This document shows, piece by piece, positions 7,277-13,311 of a stretch of 14,564 nt of DNA (its first letter is position 1; each line of letters opens with the position of its first letter). The translations under genes and the position numbers were made by a program. The notes beneath the pieces were generated by a model that was not told the DNA's origin, did not search any database, and saw only the letters and a list, made by a program, of their open reading frames with translations. Origin of the DNA: an uncultured Gammaproteobacteria bacterium (GTDB taxonomy: Bacteria; Pseudomonadota; Gammaproteobacteria; Pseudomonadales; UBA5518); NCBI GenBank assembly GCA_903921135.1, contig CAIXOY010000092.1:1-14564 (forward strand). The letters run 5' to 3'.

Positions 7277-7834
7277 TCAGGCGGTGCCGCAGCTGCTGCT
7301 CAGCAGGTCGAGGTTGATGCCCAGTTGCAGCGCGGCCACATGTGCCCTTCGCTCGAGCGGTACATCGAACAGCACCGAGGCCTCCGCCGGCAGCGTGAGC
7401 CAGGCATTCCCCGCGATCTCCCGTTCGAGCTGTCCCGGGCCCCAGCCGGCATAGCCGAGCGCGACAAGTGCATCACGAGGGCCCTCGCCGCGGGCCATGG
7501 CCTCGAGGATGTCGCGCGAGGTGGTGAGGCTGATCTCCTCGCTCAGGGCCAGGGTGGAGTGCCACTGCCGGTCGCAGTTGCGGTGCAGCACGAAGCCGCG
7601 ATCGGTCTTCACCGGACCGCCTGAAAGCACGCGGTTCCCGTTGCCGCGGGGAAAGTCGGCGATATCCAGATGGTCGAAGATCTCGTCGTAACAGAGCTCC
7701 AGCGCGCGGTTCACCACCAGCCCCATCGCGCCCTCGTCGGAGTGCTCGCAGAGATAGGTGATGCTGTGCGCGAAATTCGGATCCTCCATGCCGGGCATGG
7801 CGATCAGGAAGTGGTTGCGGAGAGAGACGGACAT
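7277..7834 (-). CDS. algH: UPF0301/AlgH family protein
   Basis: This gene encodes 185 residues with the blocks of the AlgH/YqgE family: NHFLIAMPGM at 8-17, GAMGLVVNR at 35-43, GGPVKTDRGFVLH at 72-84 and GYAGWGPGQLE at 127-137. The name comes from Pseudomonas, where the gene was linked to alginate regulation, but the biochemical function is unknown; it is a soluble cytoplasmic protein. A TTG twelve codons upstream is open, but the ATG at 7834 fits the family start and is used here. It lies 42 bases after the tonB-like gene and 6 bases before ruvX. Its use as an alginate regulator in this organism should not be assumed. Confidence 0.93.
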   Translation of the reverse strand: MSVSLRNHFLIAMPGMEDPNFAHSITYLCEHSDEGAMGLVVNRALELCYDEIFDHLDIADFPRGNGNRVLSGGPVKTDRGFVLHRNCDRQWHSTLALSEEISLTTSRDILEAMARGEGPRDALVALGYAGWGPGQLEREIAGNAWLTLPAEASVLFDVPLERRAHVAALQLGINLDLLSSSCGTA

Positions 7835-7876
7835 GACGGCATTCTGCGACCCGCCGCGCGCAGGGTGCAAGCCGGC

Positions 7877-8746
7877 TCAGTTGCCCGCGGTGACGCGGTC
7901 TGCGCGGAACTGCCAGGTGCGTATGACCTCGATCAGGTCGTGGCGCTCGCGCAGTTCCGGAGGAAAAGGCGGGAAGGGCGAAGACAGACGCACGATGCGC
8001 ACCGCGGCGTTGTCGAGCACCGCGTGCCCCGAGGACTGCAGCACGCGTATCTCCGTGACGCCGCCATCGGCGCGCACGGCCACCAGCAGTCGCAGGCTCC
8101 CCGTGATGCGACGGCTCTTCGCCTCCGCCGGATAGTTGCGGTTGCCCACGGTTTCGACCCGCTCCGTCCAGGCGAGCAGATAGGCGGCATCCTCTGCCGC
8201 GCGTGTCGAGGCCGAGGTCATGCGCTGCACACGCGGGCGCTTGGCATAGGCTTGGGCCTGCTCGTCCAGACGGGCCATCAGCGAGGCGATTTCCGTGGAG
8301 GGTACCGGATCTGCGCGCACAACGCCGGCGGCACTCGGTGGCGCGGCGGGCGAGGGCTCGCGTGCGGCATCCTGTCGATCAGGCGAGCTGCTCGCGGTGA
8401 GCGCAGCTTCCGGCGCGGCGGGCTCCGTGGGCGCGGCCGGCGATACGCGCGGCAGCGGGCGCGGGGCCTGCGCCGCCACGGGTGTGCGCAGCGCCGCGCG
8501 CGGCTCGATCCGCTCGCTGGCGTCACCGCTGCCCTTCTGGTTGTTGGCCGCCAGAAAGTCGGGGTCCTGATCGGCAGTCTCGCCTGGAAACGGCGCGAGG
8601 GTGATTTCGAGAGCGGTTGCGGAGGCTTCCTCCCGCGGTGCCGAGAAGCTCACGCCCAGGATCAGCCCCGCGTGCACCGCCACCGCGACCAGGATGCCGA
8701 AGAACAGCCGGTCGACGGCCGCCTCTCCCGCATCGCGCACAGCCAT
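7877..8746 (-). CDS. tonB: TonB family energy transducer (TonB3-like position)
   Basis: This gene encodes 289 residues. One N-terminal membrane anchor (about 14-35) is followed by a long periplasmic linker rich in Ala, Pro and Ser (about 82-150), then a TonB C-terminal domain (about 200-285) with NYPAEAKSRRITGSLRLLVAV, the GGVTEIRVLQSSGHAVLDNAA region and the closing WQFR. The linker lacks the regular Glu-Pro and Lys-Pro repeats of classical TonB. TonB proteins carry proton-motive-force energy, through ExbB-ExbD, to outer-membrane receptors. No exbB, exbD or receptor gene is in the window. The place between pilU and pilG and next to gshB matches P. aeruginosa tonB3 (PA0406), reported to be needed for normal twitching and pilus assembly. 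It starts 6 bases after gshB. Confidence 0.9.
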   Translation of the reverse strand: MAVRDAGEAAVDRLFFGILVAVAVHAGLILGVSFSAPREEASATALEITLAPFPGETADQDPDFLAANNQKGSGDASERIEPRAALRTPVAAQAPRPLPRVSPAAPTEPAAPEAALTASSSPDRQDAAREPSPAAPPSAAGVVRADPVPSTEIASLMARLDEQAQAYAKRPRVQRMTSASTRAAEDAAYLLAWTERVETVGNRNYPAEAKSRRITGSLRLLVAVRADGGVTEIRVLQSSGHAVLDNAAVRIVRLSSPFPPFPPELRERHDLIEVIRTWQFRADRVTAGN

Positions 8747-8752
8747 GCCGGC

Positions 8753-9700
8753 TCAGCGCCCGAGGCGGGCGCTGATGCAATCCATCAGTTGCCCGCCGAT
8801 GTCCGTGCCGAAGGCCTTGTCGATCTCGCGGATGCAGGTGGGGCTGGTCACGTTGATCTCGGTGAGGTAATCGCCGATCACGTCGAGGCCCACGAAGAGC
8901 AGCCCGCGCTCCCGCAGGGCGGGCCCGACTTGCGCACATATCCAGCGGTCGCGCTCCGTGAGCGGGCGTGCCTCGCCACTGCCGCCGGCGGCGAGATTGC
9001 CGCGCGTCTCGCCCACGGCCGGAATGCGCGCCAGGGCATAGGGCACCGGTTCGCCGTCGATCATCAGGATCCGCTTGTCGCCGTCGACGATCTCGGGGAT
9101 GTAACGCTGCGCCATGATCGTGGTGGTGCCGTGCGCGGTGAGGGTCTCAAGGATCACGCTGATGTTCGGGTCGCCATCGCGCACGCGGAAGACCATCGCG
9201 CCGCCCATCGCATCGAGCGGCTTGAACACCACATCGCCGTGCTCCCTCTGGAAGGCGCGCAGGCGTTCGGCCGAGCGGCTGACGAGCAGCGGAGGACAGC
9301 ACTGCGGGAACTGCGTGGCGAAGAGTTTCTCGTTGCAGTCGCGCAGCGATACCGGTCGGTTCACCACCAGCACGCCCTCGCGCTCGGCGGCCTCGAGGAT
9401 GTGCGTGGAATAGAGGAATTCGTTGTCGAAGGGCGGATCCTTGCGCATCAGGATCACGTCGAGATCCGCGAGGCGGCGGTCACAGGGCTCGCCCAGCGCA
9501 TGGAAGCGCGCAGGGTCGCGGAAGACCTGCAGGGGCTGCATGCGGGCACGCGCGCCCTCGCGCAGGAACAGGTCTTCCTGGCGCATGTACCAGAGTTCCC
9601 AGCCGCGCTCGCTGGCCGCCCAGAGCATGGCGAGCGTGCTGTCTTTCTTGTAGTTGACGCTGGTGATCGGGTCCATCACGACGCCGAGACGGATACTCAT
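8753..9700 (-). CDS. gshB: Glutathione synthetase
   Basis: GshB joins gamma-glutamylcysteine and glycine with ATP to make glutathione in the cytoplasm. The protein has 315 residues, the family size. The N-terminal domain opens RLGVVMDPI at 4-12, with LMRKDPPFDNEF at 84-95. The ATP-grasp part has VVFKPLDAMGG at 157-167, YIPEIVDGDKRIL at 200-212, NLAAGGSGEA at 235-244 and the metal-binding GLDVIGDYLTEINVTSPT at 271-288. The frame is open far upstream across the divergent control region, but the ATG at 9700 has GGAG 8 bases before it and the correct family N-terminus. It is the first gene of the minus-strand unit and diverges from pilG. Confidence 0.97.
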   Translation of the reverse strand: MSIRLGVVMDPITSVNYKKDSTLAMLWAASERGWELWYMRQEDLFLREGARARMQPLQVFRDPARFHALGEPCDRRLADLDVILMRKDPPFDNEFLYSTHILEAAEREGVLVVNRPVSLRDCNEKLFATQFPQCCPPLLVSRSAERLRAFQREHGDVVFKPLDAMGGAMVFRVRDGDPNISVILETLTAHGTTTIMAQRYIPEIVDGDKRILMIDGEPVPYALARIPAVGETRGNLAAGGSGEARPLTERDRWICAQVGPALRERGLLFVGLDVIGDYLTEINVTSPTCIREIDKAFGTDIGGQLMDCISARLGR

Positions 9701-9747
9701 CGACTGCTCCGCGGTTTTTGCATGCCGGTCTGTTCTTCCACGACGTA

Positions 9748-9767
9748 ATGGTCTATTACTAGGCCAT
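9748..9767. promoter_or_regulatory. Operator-like palindrome in the gshB/pilG divergent region
   Basis: ATGGTCTA (9748-9755) and TAGGCCAT (9760-9767) form an inverted repeat, 7 of 8 pairs matching, around a TTAC centre. It lies in the only AT-rich part of the 169-base gap, 48 bases from the gshB ATG and about 100 bases from pilG. Two further CCAT/ATGG half-sites follow at 9773-9776 and 9782-9785. This is the size and shape of a dimeric repressor or activator site. No known regulator consensus is recognised, and no convincing -35/-10 pair was found for either gene. Confidence 0.35.
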
Positions 9768-9790
9768 CGAAACCATACCAGATGGACGTA

Positions 9791-9847
9791 GCCGGCGCCC
9801 GCCCGGCGGCACATCGCCCATCCGGCCGGAGCGCGTACGGCGCCGGC
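9791..9847 (+). other. Inverted repeat in the probable pilG leader
   Basis: GCCGGCGCC at 9791-9799 is the perfect reverse complement of GGCGCCGGC at 9839-9847. The 39-base loop holds a second perfect palindrome, TCCGGCCGGA (9821-9830). The distal arm ends 8 bases before the pilG ribosome site GGAGGAG (9856-9862). If the region is transcribed it could fold into a branched GC-rich structure just before the site. GC-rich sequence makes such matches fairly common by chance, so the role is uncertain. Confidence 0.3.
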
Positions 9848-9869
9848 ACCGCAGCGGAGGAGTACCGGC

Positions 9870-10259
9870 ATGGAACAGGACCTGAACGGCCTCAAGGTCA
9901 TGATCATCGACGACAGCAAGACCATCCGGCGCACCGCAGAGACGCTGCTCCAGAAGGAAGGCTGCGAGGTGATCACCGCCGAGGACGGTTTCGACGCCCT
10001 CGCCAAGATCGCCGACCACAAGCCCCGGATCATCTTCGTCGACGTGATGATGCCCCGCTTGGACGGCTACCAGACCTGCGCGCTCATCAAGAACAACAGC
10101 GAGTTCAAATCCACGCCCGTGATCATGCTCTCCAGCAAGGACGGCCTTTTCGACAAGGCGAAGGGCCGCATCGTGGGCTCCGACCAGTACCTCACCAAAC
10201 CCTTCAGCCGCAACGAACTGCTCGACGCGATCCAGCAGCACGTCAAGCCGGCCGCCTGA
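9870..10259 (+). CDS. pilG: Type IV pilus response regulator PilG
   Basis: PilG is a single-domain CheY-like receiver of the Pil-Chp system. In P. aeruginosa it is phosphorylated by ChpA and promotes pilus extension and cAMP production. The protein has 129 residues. Acidic pocket Asp14-Asp15 (MIIDDSKT), phospho-acceptor Asp58 in FVDVMMPRLDG, the switch Ser88 in MLSSKDG and Lys110 in YLTKPFS are all present. It has no output domain, so it acts by protein contact. GGAGGAG 7 bases before the ATG is a strong ribosome site, consistent with the first gene of the pilGHIJ-chpA operon. It diverges from gshB. A perfect 8-base GC hairpin encloses its stop codon. Confidence 0.98.
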   Translation: MEQDLNGLKVMIIDDSKTIRRTAETLLQKEGCEVITAEDGFDALAKIADHKPRIIFVDVMMPRLDGYQTCALIKNNSEFKSTPVIMLSSKDGLFDKAKGRIVGSDQYLTKPFSRNELLDAIQQHVKPAA

Positions 10260-10267
10260 GCGGCCGG
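10248..10267 (+). other. GC hairpin enclosing the pilG stop codon
   Basis: CCGGCCGC (10248-10255) and GCGGCCGG (10260-10267) are perfect reverse complements separated by the four bases CTGA, so the UGA stop of pilG (10257-10259) lies in the loop. The stem ends about 15 bases before the pilH ATG and abuts its GGGGA ribosome site (10271-10275). There is no T-run, so it is not a simple terminator. It could protect the pilG 3' end or damp pilH translation. Confidence 0.4.
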
Positions 10268-10282
10268 GGCGGGGATACGGAC

Positions 10283-10660
10283 ATGCCCAGCGTGGTTCTG
10301 ATCGTCGATGACTCTCCTACCGAGATGTTCGCGCTCACCGGTATCCTCAAGCGCCACGGCTTCGAGGTGTTGAGCGCGCAGAACGCCGACGAGGGCCTGA
10401 ATCTCGCCCGCACACAGCGCCCGGACCTGGTGCTGATGGACGTGGTGATGCCTGGCCTGAACGGCTTCCAGGCCACACGGCAACTGGCCCGTGACCCCGA
10501 CACCTCTGCCATCCCTGTCGTGATGGTATCCACCAAGAGCCAGGAGACCGACCGCGTCTGGGCTATGCGGCAAGGCGCGCGCGGCTACCTCACCAAGCCG
10601 ATCGACGAACGCCTGCTGCTCCAGACGATACGCCAGGTCCTGGACGGCAAGCCGGGCTGA
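10283..10660 (+). CDS. pilH: Type IV pilus response regulator PilH
   Basis: PilH is the second single-domain CheY-like receiver of the Pil-Chp pathway. In P. aeruginosa it opposes PilG, favouring pilus retraction and acting partly as a phosphate sink. The protein has 125 residues. The acidic pair Asp9-Asp10 (LIVDDSPTEMFALTG), phospho-acceptor Asp53 in LMDVVMPGLNGFQATRQL, Thr84 in VSTKSQETDRVW and Lys105 in YLTKPID are intact. The block PGLNGFQATRQL and the ETDxVW region distinguish PilH from PilG. The ATG at 10283 is preceded by GGGGA about 7 bases upstream. It is 23 bases after pilG and 9 bases before pilI. Confidence 0.97.
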   Translation: MPSVVLIVDDSPTEMFALTGILKRHGFEVLSAQNADEGLNLARTQRPDLVLMDVVMPGLNGFQATRQLARDPDTSAIPVVMVSTKSQETDRVWAMRQGARGYLTKPIDERLLLQTIRQVLDGKPG

Positions 10661-10669
10661 GGCGGGGAT

Positions 10670-11209
10670 ATGCCGCAGGAGCTTGCCGGCCCTTTTCCCC
10701 TGCTGTTGCAGATGGCTGCGCGTGCCCAGAGCGGCGCCGAGGCCACGCGCTCGCGCCTGCGCATACAGCCGCACTGGACCGGCGTGGGCTTTTCCCTGCT
10801 TGGCAAGCGGCTGGTCGCGCCGATGGGCGAGGTTTCCGAAATTCTCATTCTCCCTGCCCTCACCCGGCTCCCGCGCGTGAAGCCCTGGGTGCGGGGAGTG
10901 GCAAACGTGCGCGGGCGCTTGATGCCGGTGATTTCCATGGCGACGTGGTTCGGCGCGCCCGCGGTGGCGCCCTGGCGCGGGCAGCGGGCGCTGGTGGTTG
11001 AGGCCGGCGAGATGTACTGCGGGCTGGTGGTCGATGAGGTGCACGGACTGAAGCACTTCGCCGCCGATGCCTATCGTGGCGAATCCCTGGATGCGGGCGG
11101 GCTGCAGCCCTTCCTCGAGGGCACCTATGGCGCGGCCGATGGCGAGTGGATGGTGTTCCGTCCTTCGCGCCTGCTGGCCGATACACACTTCCTGGACGCG
11201 GCGCTCTGA
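10670..11209 (+). CDS. pilI: CheW-like coupling protein PilI
   Basis: PilI couples the PilJ receptor to the ChpA kinase. The protein has 179 residues with a CheW domain from about 36 to 172. The CheW core is visible in VGFSLLGKRLVAPMGEVSEIL (roughly 39-59), the WVRGVANVRGRLMPVISM segment (73-90) that aligns with the receptor-contact strand of CheW, and the ALVVEAGEMYCGLVVDEV segment (107-124). The first 30 residues (LAGPFPLLLQMAARA) are typical of PilI. A GGCGGGG purine tract sits immediately before the ATG. It is 9 bases after pilH; pilJ starts 51 bases after it. A 6-base GC stem with the stop codon in its loop lies at its end. Confidence 0.95.
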   Translation: MPQELAGPFPLLLQMAARAQSGAEATRSRLRIQPHWTGVGFSLLGKRLVAPMGEVSEILILPALTRLPRVKPWVRGVANVRGRLMPVISMATWFGAPAVAPWRGQRALVVEAGEMYCGLVVDEVHGLKHFAADAYRGESLDAGGLQPFLEGTYGAADGEWMVFRPSRLLADTHFLDAAL

Positions 11210-11217
11210 GGGCGCCG
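11199..11217 (+). other. Small GC hairpin around the pilI stop codon
   Basis: CGGCGC (11199-11204) pairs perfectly with GCGCCG (11212-11217), leaving a 7-base loop that holds the pilI TGA (11207-11209). A second short palindrome, GCGGCC-CT-GGCCGC, follows at 11226-11239, still before the pilJ start. No T-run follows either. These may be chance matches in GC-rich DNA or 3'-end stability elements within the operon message. Confidence 0.25.
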
Positions 11218-11260
11218 TGGTATGCGCGGCCCTGGCCGCCTGGGCAACGAGGACGAAGCG

Positions 11261-13285
11261 ATGAAGTTCAACCAGAAGAAACCGGGGGCCGGTCTGTCCG
11301 GCGGCAAATGGGTGATGGTGTGGGGCGCCGTGCTCGGCATCGCCATCCTGGCCTTCGTCTGGAACCTCATCACCATTTTCCGTGATGCCGGCGCAGACGC
11401 CGCTTACCAGAAGATCGTCTCCAACCTGCGGGTGGTTTCGCAGCGTGCCGATGCCAGCGCGCGCGATGCCGTGGCTGGCCGTACCGAGGCCTTCGCCGTG
11501 CTCACCAAGGCGCGGCAGGAGTTCGGCAACGAGCTCGGCGCGCTCGCCAACGGGCGCGAGGACTTGCCCTCCCCCCGCGAGCTCCTCGGTGAGCCGCTCA
11601 CCGGGCTGGGCACGGCCTGGTCCGAGATGGATGCCGCCATCGGTACGATCACGGATCGGCAGTCGGGCATCGGCCTGCTGGCCGAGTCCTCTGCCGCGCT
11701 CGGTGAGGCCATTCCGAAGGTGCAGCAGCGCTCCGCACAAGTGGTTGAGGCCCTGAGCGCCTCCGGCGCGGGCGCCCGTCTGGTGGTCATGGCCGAGCGG
11801 CAGTCTTTCCTGGCCGAGCGCATCAGCCGCAATATCGACCGCATGCTGGCCGGTGCCCAGGGCGCGAACGCGCGGCAGTTCGATGAGGACGCGGGCCGGT
11901 TCGCGGCAGCACTCGCCGAGCTCGGCGGCGCACCGGCAATGAGCGCCGATGCACGTACGGCCCTGCGCGAGATCGAGGAGCTCATGCAGCCCGTGCTCGG
12001 CAACCGGCAGCGCATCGCCGATGCGGCGCCGGAACTGGAGGAAGCACGGACCGCCGCCGAGGCGATATCGCGCAACGCACCGCGCCTCTCGGCCTCGCTC
12101 AGCACCGTTTCCGAGCGCATCAACGCCTTTGGTGGTGAGCGCGCGCTGAATACCACCAGTGCGCTCGCTCTGGGCGTTCTCATCGTGATCGCGCTGGTGA
12201 TGATCGGGGTACAGTCCTCGCTCGATGCGCGCCGCCGTCTCGAGCTCACCGCCCAGACCAACGAGCGCAACCAGCAGGCGATCCTGCGGCTGCTCGATGA
12301 GCTGGCAGGTCTCGCCGACGGCGACCTCACCACGACGGCTACGGTCACCGAGGATTTCACCGGCGCCATCGCCGACGCGATCAACTTCACGATCGACCAG
12401 CTCCGCGCCATCGTTTCCTCCATCAACACGACCTCGCGCAACGTCTCCAACGCCGCCGAGGACACGCAGGCCACGGCGCTCCACCTCGCCGAGGCCGCAG
12501 AACACCAGGCGCAGGAGATCGTGGGCGCCTCCGCCGCCATCAACGAGATGGCCGTCTCCATCGACCAGGTCTCGTCCAACGCCGCCGAATCCGCCTCGGT
12601 GGCGGATCGCTCCGTGGCGCTCGCCAAGACCGGCTCGCAGGTGGTGCAGAACACCATCGGCGGCATGGACACCATCCGCGAGCAGATCCAGGAGACCTCC
12701 AAGCGCATCAAGCGCCTCGGCGAGAGCTCGCAGGAGATCGGCGACATCGTCTCGCTCATCAACGACATCTCCGACCAGACCAATATCCTCGCGCTGAACG
12801 CCGCGATCCAGGCCTCGATGGCAGGCGATGCGGGCCGCGGTTTCGCGGTGGTGGCCGATGAGGTGCAGCGCCTCGCGGAGCGCTCCGGCGCCGCCACCAA
12901 ACAGATCGAGGCCCTGGTGAAGACCATCCAGTCCGACACCCAGGAAGCCGTGCTCTCGATGGAGCAGACCACCGCGGAAGTGGTGCGGGGCGCGCGCCTC
13001 GCCGAGGACGCCGGCGTCGCGCTCGAGGAAATCGAGTCGGTCTCCAAGAACCTCGCGGCGCTCATCCAGAACATCTCCAACGCCGCGCGTCAGCAGGCCT
13101 CTTCCGCGGGTCATGTCTCGAACACCATGAACATCATCCAGGAGATCACCTCGCAGACCTCCGCGGGCACCACCGCCACCGCGCAGTCGATCGGCAAGCT
13201 CGCCGGCATCACCAACGAGCTGCGCAATTCCGTGGCGGGATTCACCTTGCCCGACGAAGGGCGCGGCAGCGGACGCGCGCGATGA
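11261..13285 (+). CDS. pilJ: Type IV pilus methyl-accepting chemoreceptor PilJ
   Basis: PilJ is the membrane receptor of the Pil-Chp system. The protein has 674 residues, close to the 682 of P. aeruginosa. Membrane segment 1 is about 18-40. A periplasmic part of roughly 260 residues with two helical PilJ repeats (QRADASARDAVAGRTEAF near 61 and AERQSFLAERISRNI near 178) is followed by membrane segment 2 (about 299-318), a HAMP-like region (about 320-392) and a cytoplasmic signalling coiled coil. The hairpin tip IGDIVSLINDISDQTNILAL (493-512) then AAIQASMAGDAGRGFAVV is nearly identical to PilJ proteins. There is no C-terminal NWETF-type pentapeptide. An in-frame ATG 13 codons upstream exists, but GAGGA 7 bases before the ATG at 11261 and the family N-terminus favour the start given. 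Confidence 0.97.
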   Translation: MKFNQKKPGAGLSGGKWVMVWGAVLGIAILAFVWNLITIFRDAGADAAYQKIVSNLRVVSQRADASARDAVAGRTEAFAVLTKARQEFGNELGALANGREDLPSPRELLGEPLTGLGTAWSEMDAAIGTITDRQSGIGLLAESSAALGEAIPKVQQRSAQVVEALSASGAGARLVVMAERQSFLAERISRNIDRMLAGAQGANARQFDEDAGRFAAALAELGGAPAMSADARTALREIEELMQPVLGNRQRIADAAPELEEARTAAEAISRNAPRLSASLSTVSERINAFGGERALNTTSALALGVLIVIALVMIGVQSSLDARRRLELTAQTNERNQQAILRLLDELAGLADGDLTTTATVTEDFTGAIADAINFTIDQLRAIVSSINTTSRNVSNAAEDTQATALHLAEAAEHQAQEIVGASAAINEMAVSIDQVSSNAAESASVADRSVALAKTGSQVVQNTIGGMDTIREQIQETSKRIKRLGESSQEIGDIVSLINDISDQTNILALNAAIQASMAGDAGRGFAVVADEVQRLAERSGAATKQIEALVKTIQSDTQEAVLSMEQTTAEVVRGARLAEDAGVALEEIESVSKNLAALIQNISNAARQQASSAGHVSNTMNIIQEITSQTSAGTTATAQSIGKLAGITNELRNSVAGFTLPDEGRGSGRAR

Positions 13286-13311
13286 CCGCAACAGTGGCAG
13301 GAGAGCCCTGA

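Noticed and set aside
7670..9748. A 692-codon plus-strand frame opposite algH, tonB and gshB
   Set aside because: Antisense to genes with clear family motifs; the translation shows only Arg/Ala/His-rich sequence.
9701..9780. A sigma-54 or sigma-70 promoter for pilG or gshB
   Set aside because: No GG-N10-GC element of the right type and no -35/-10 pair better than about half matching could be found by eye, so no promoter is called.
9701..10033. A 111-codon N-terminal extension of GshB
   Set aside because: It crosses the divergent control region and part of pilG in antisense; the ATG at 9700 with GGAG gives the normal family start and length.
9782..10282. An extended N-terminus of PilH overlapping pilG in another frame
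   Set aside because: The upstream part is out-of-frame pilG sequence without receiver motifs; the ATG at 10283 starts the complete PilH domain.
10067..13291. A 1074-codon open frame on the minus strand opposite pilG, pilH, pilI and pilJ
   Set aside because: It lies wholly antisense to four clearly recognised genes, reads as low-complexity Arg/Gly/His/Leu-rich sequence without any domain, and is the expected mirror of GC-rich codon use.
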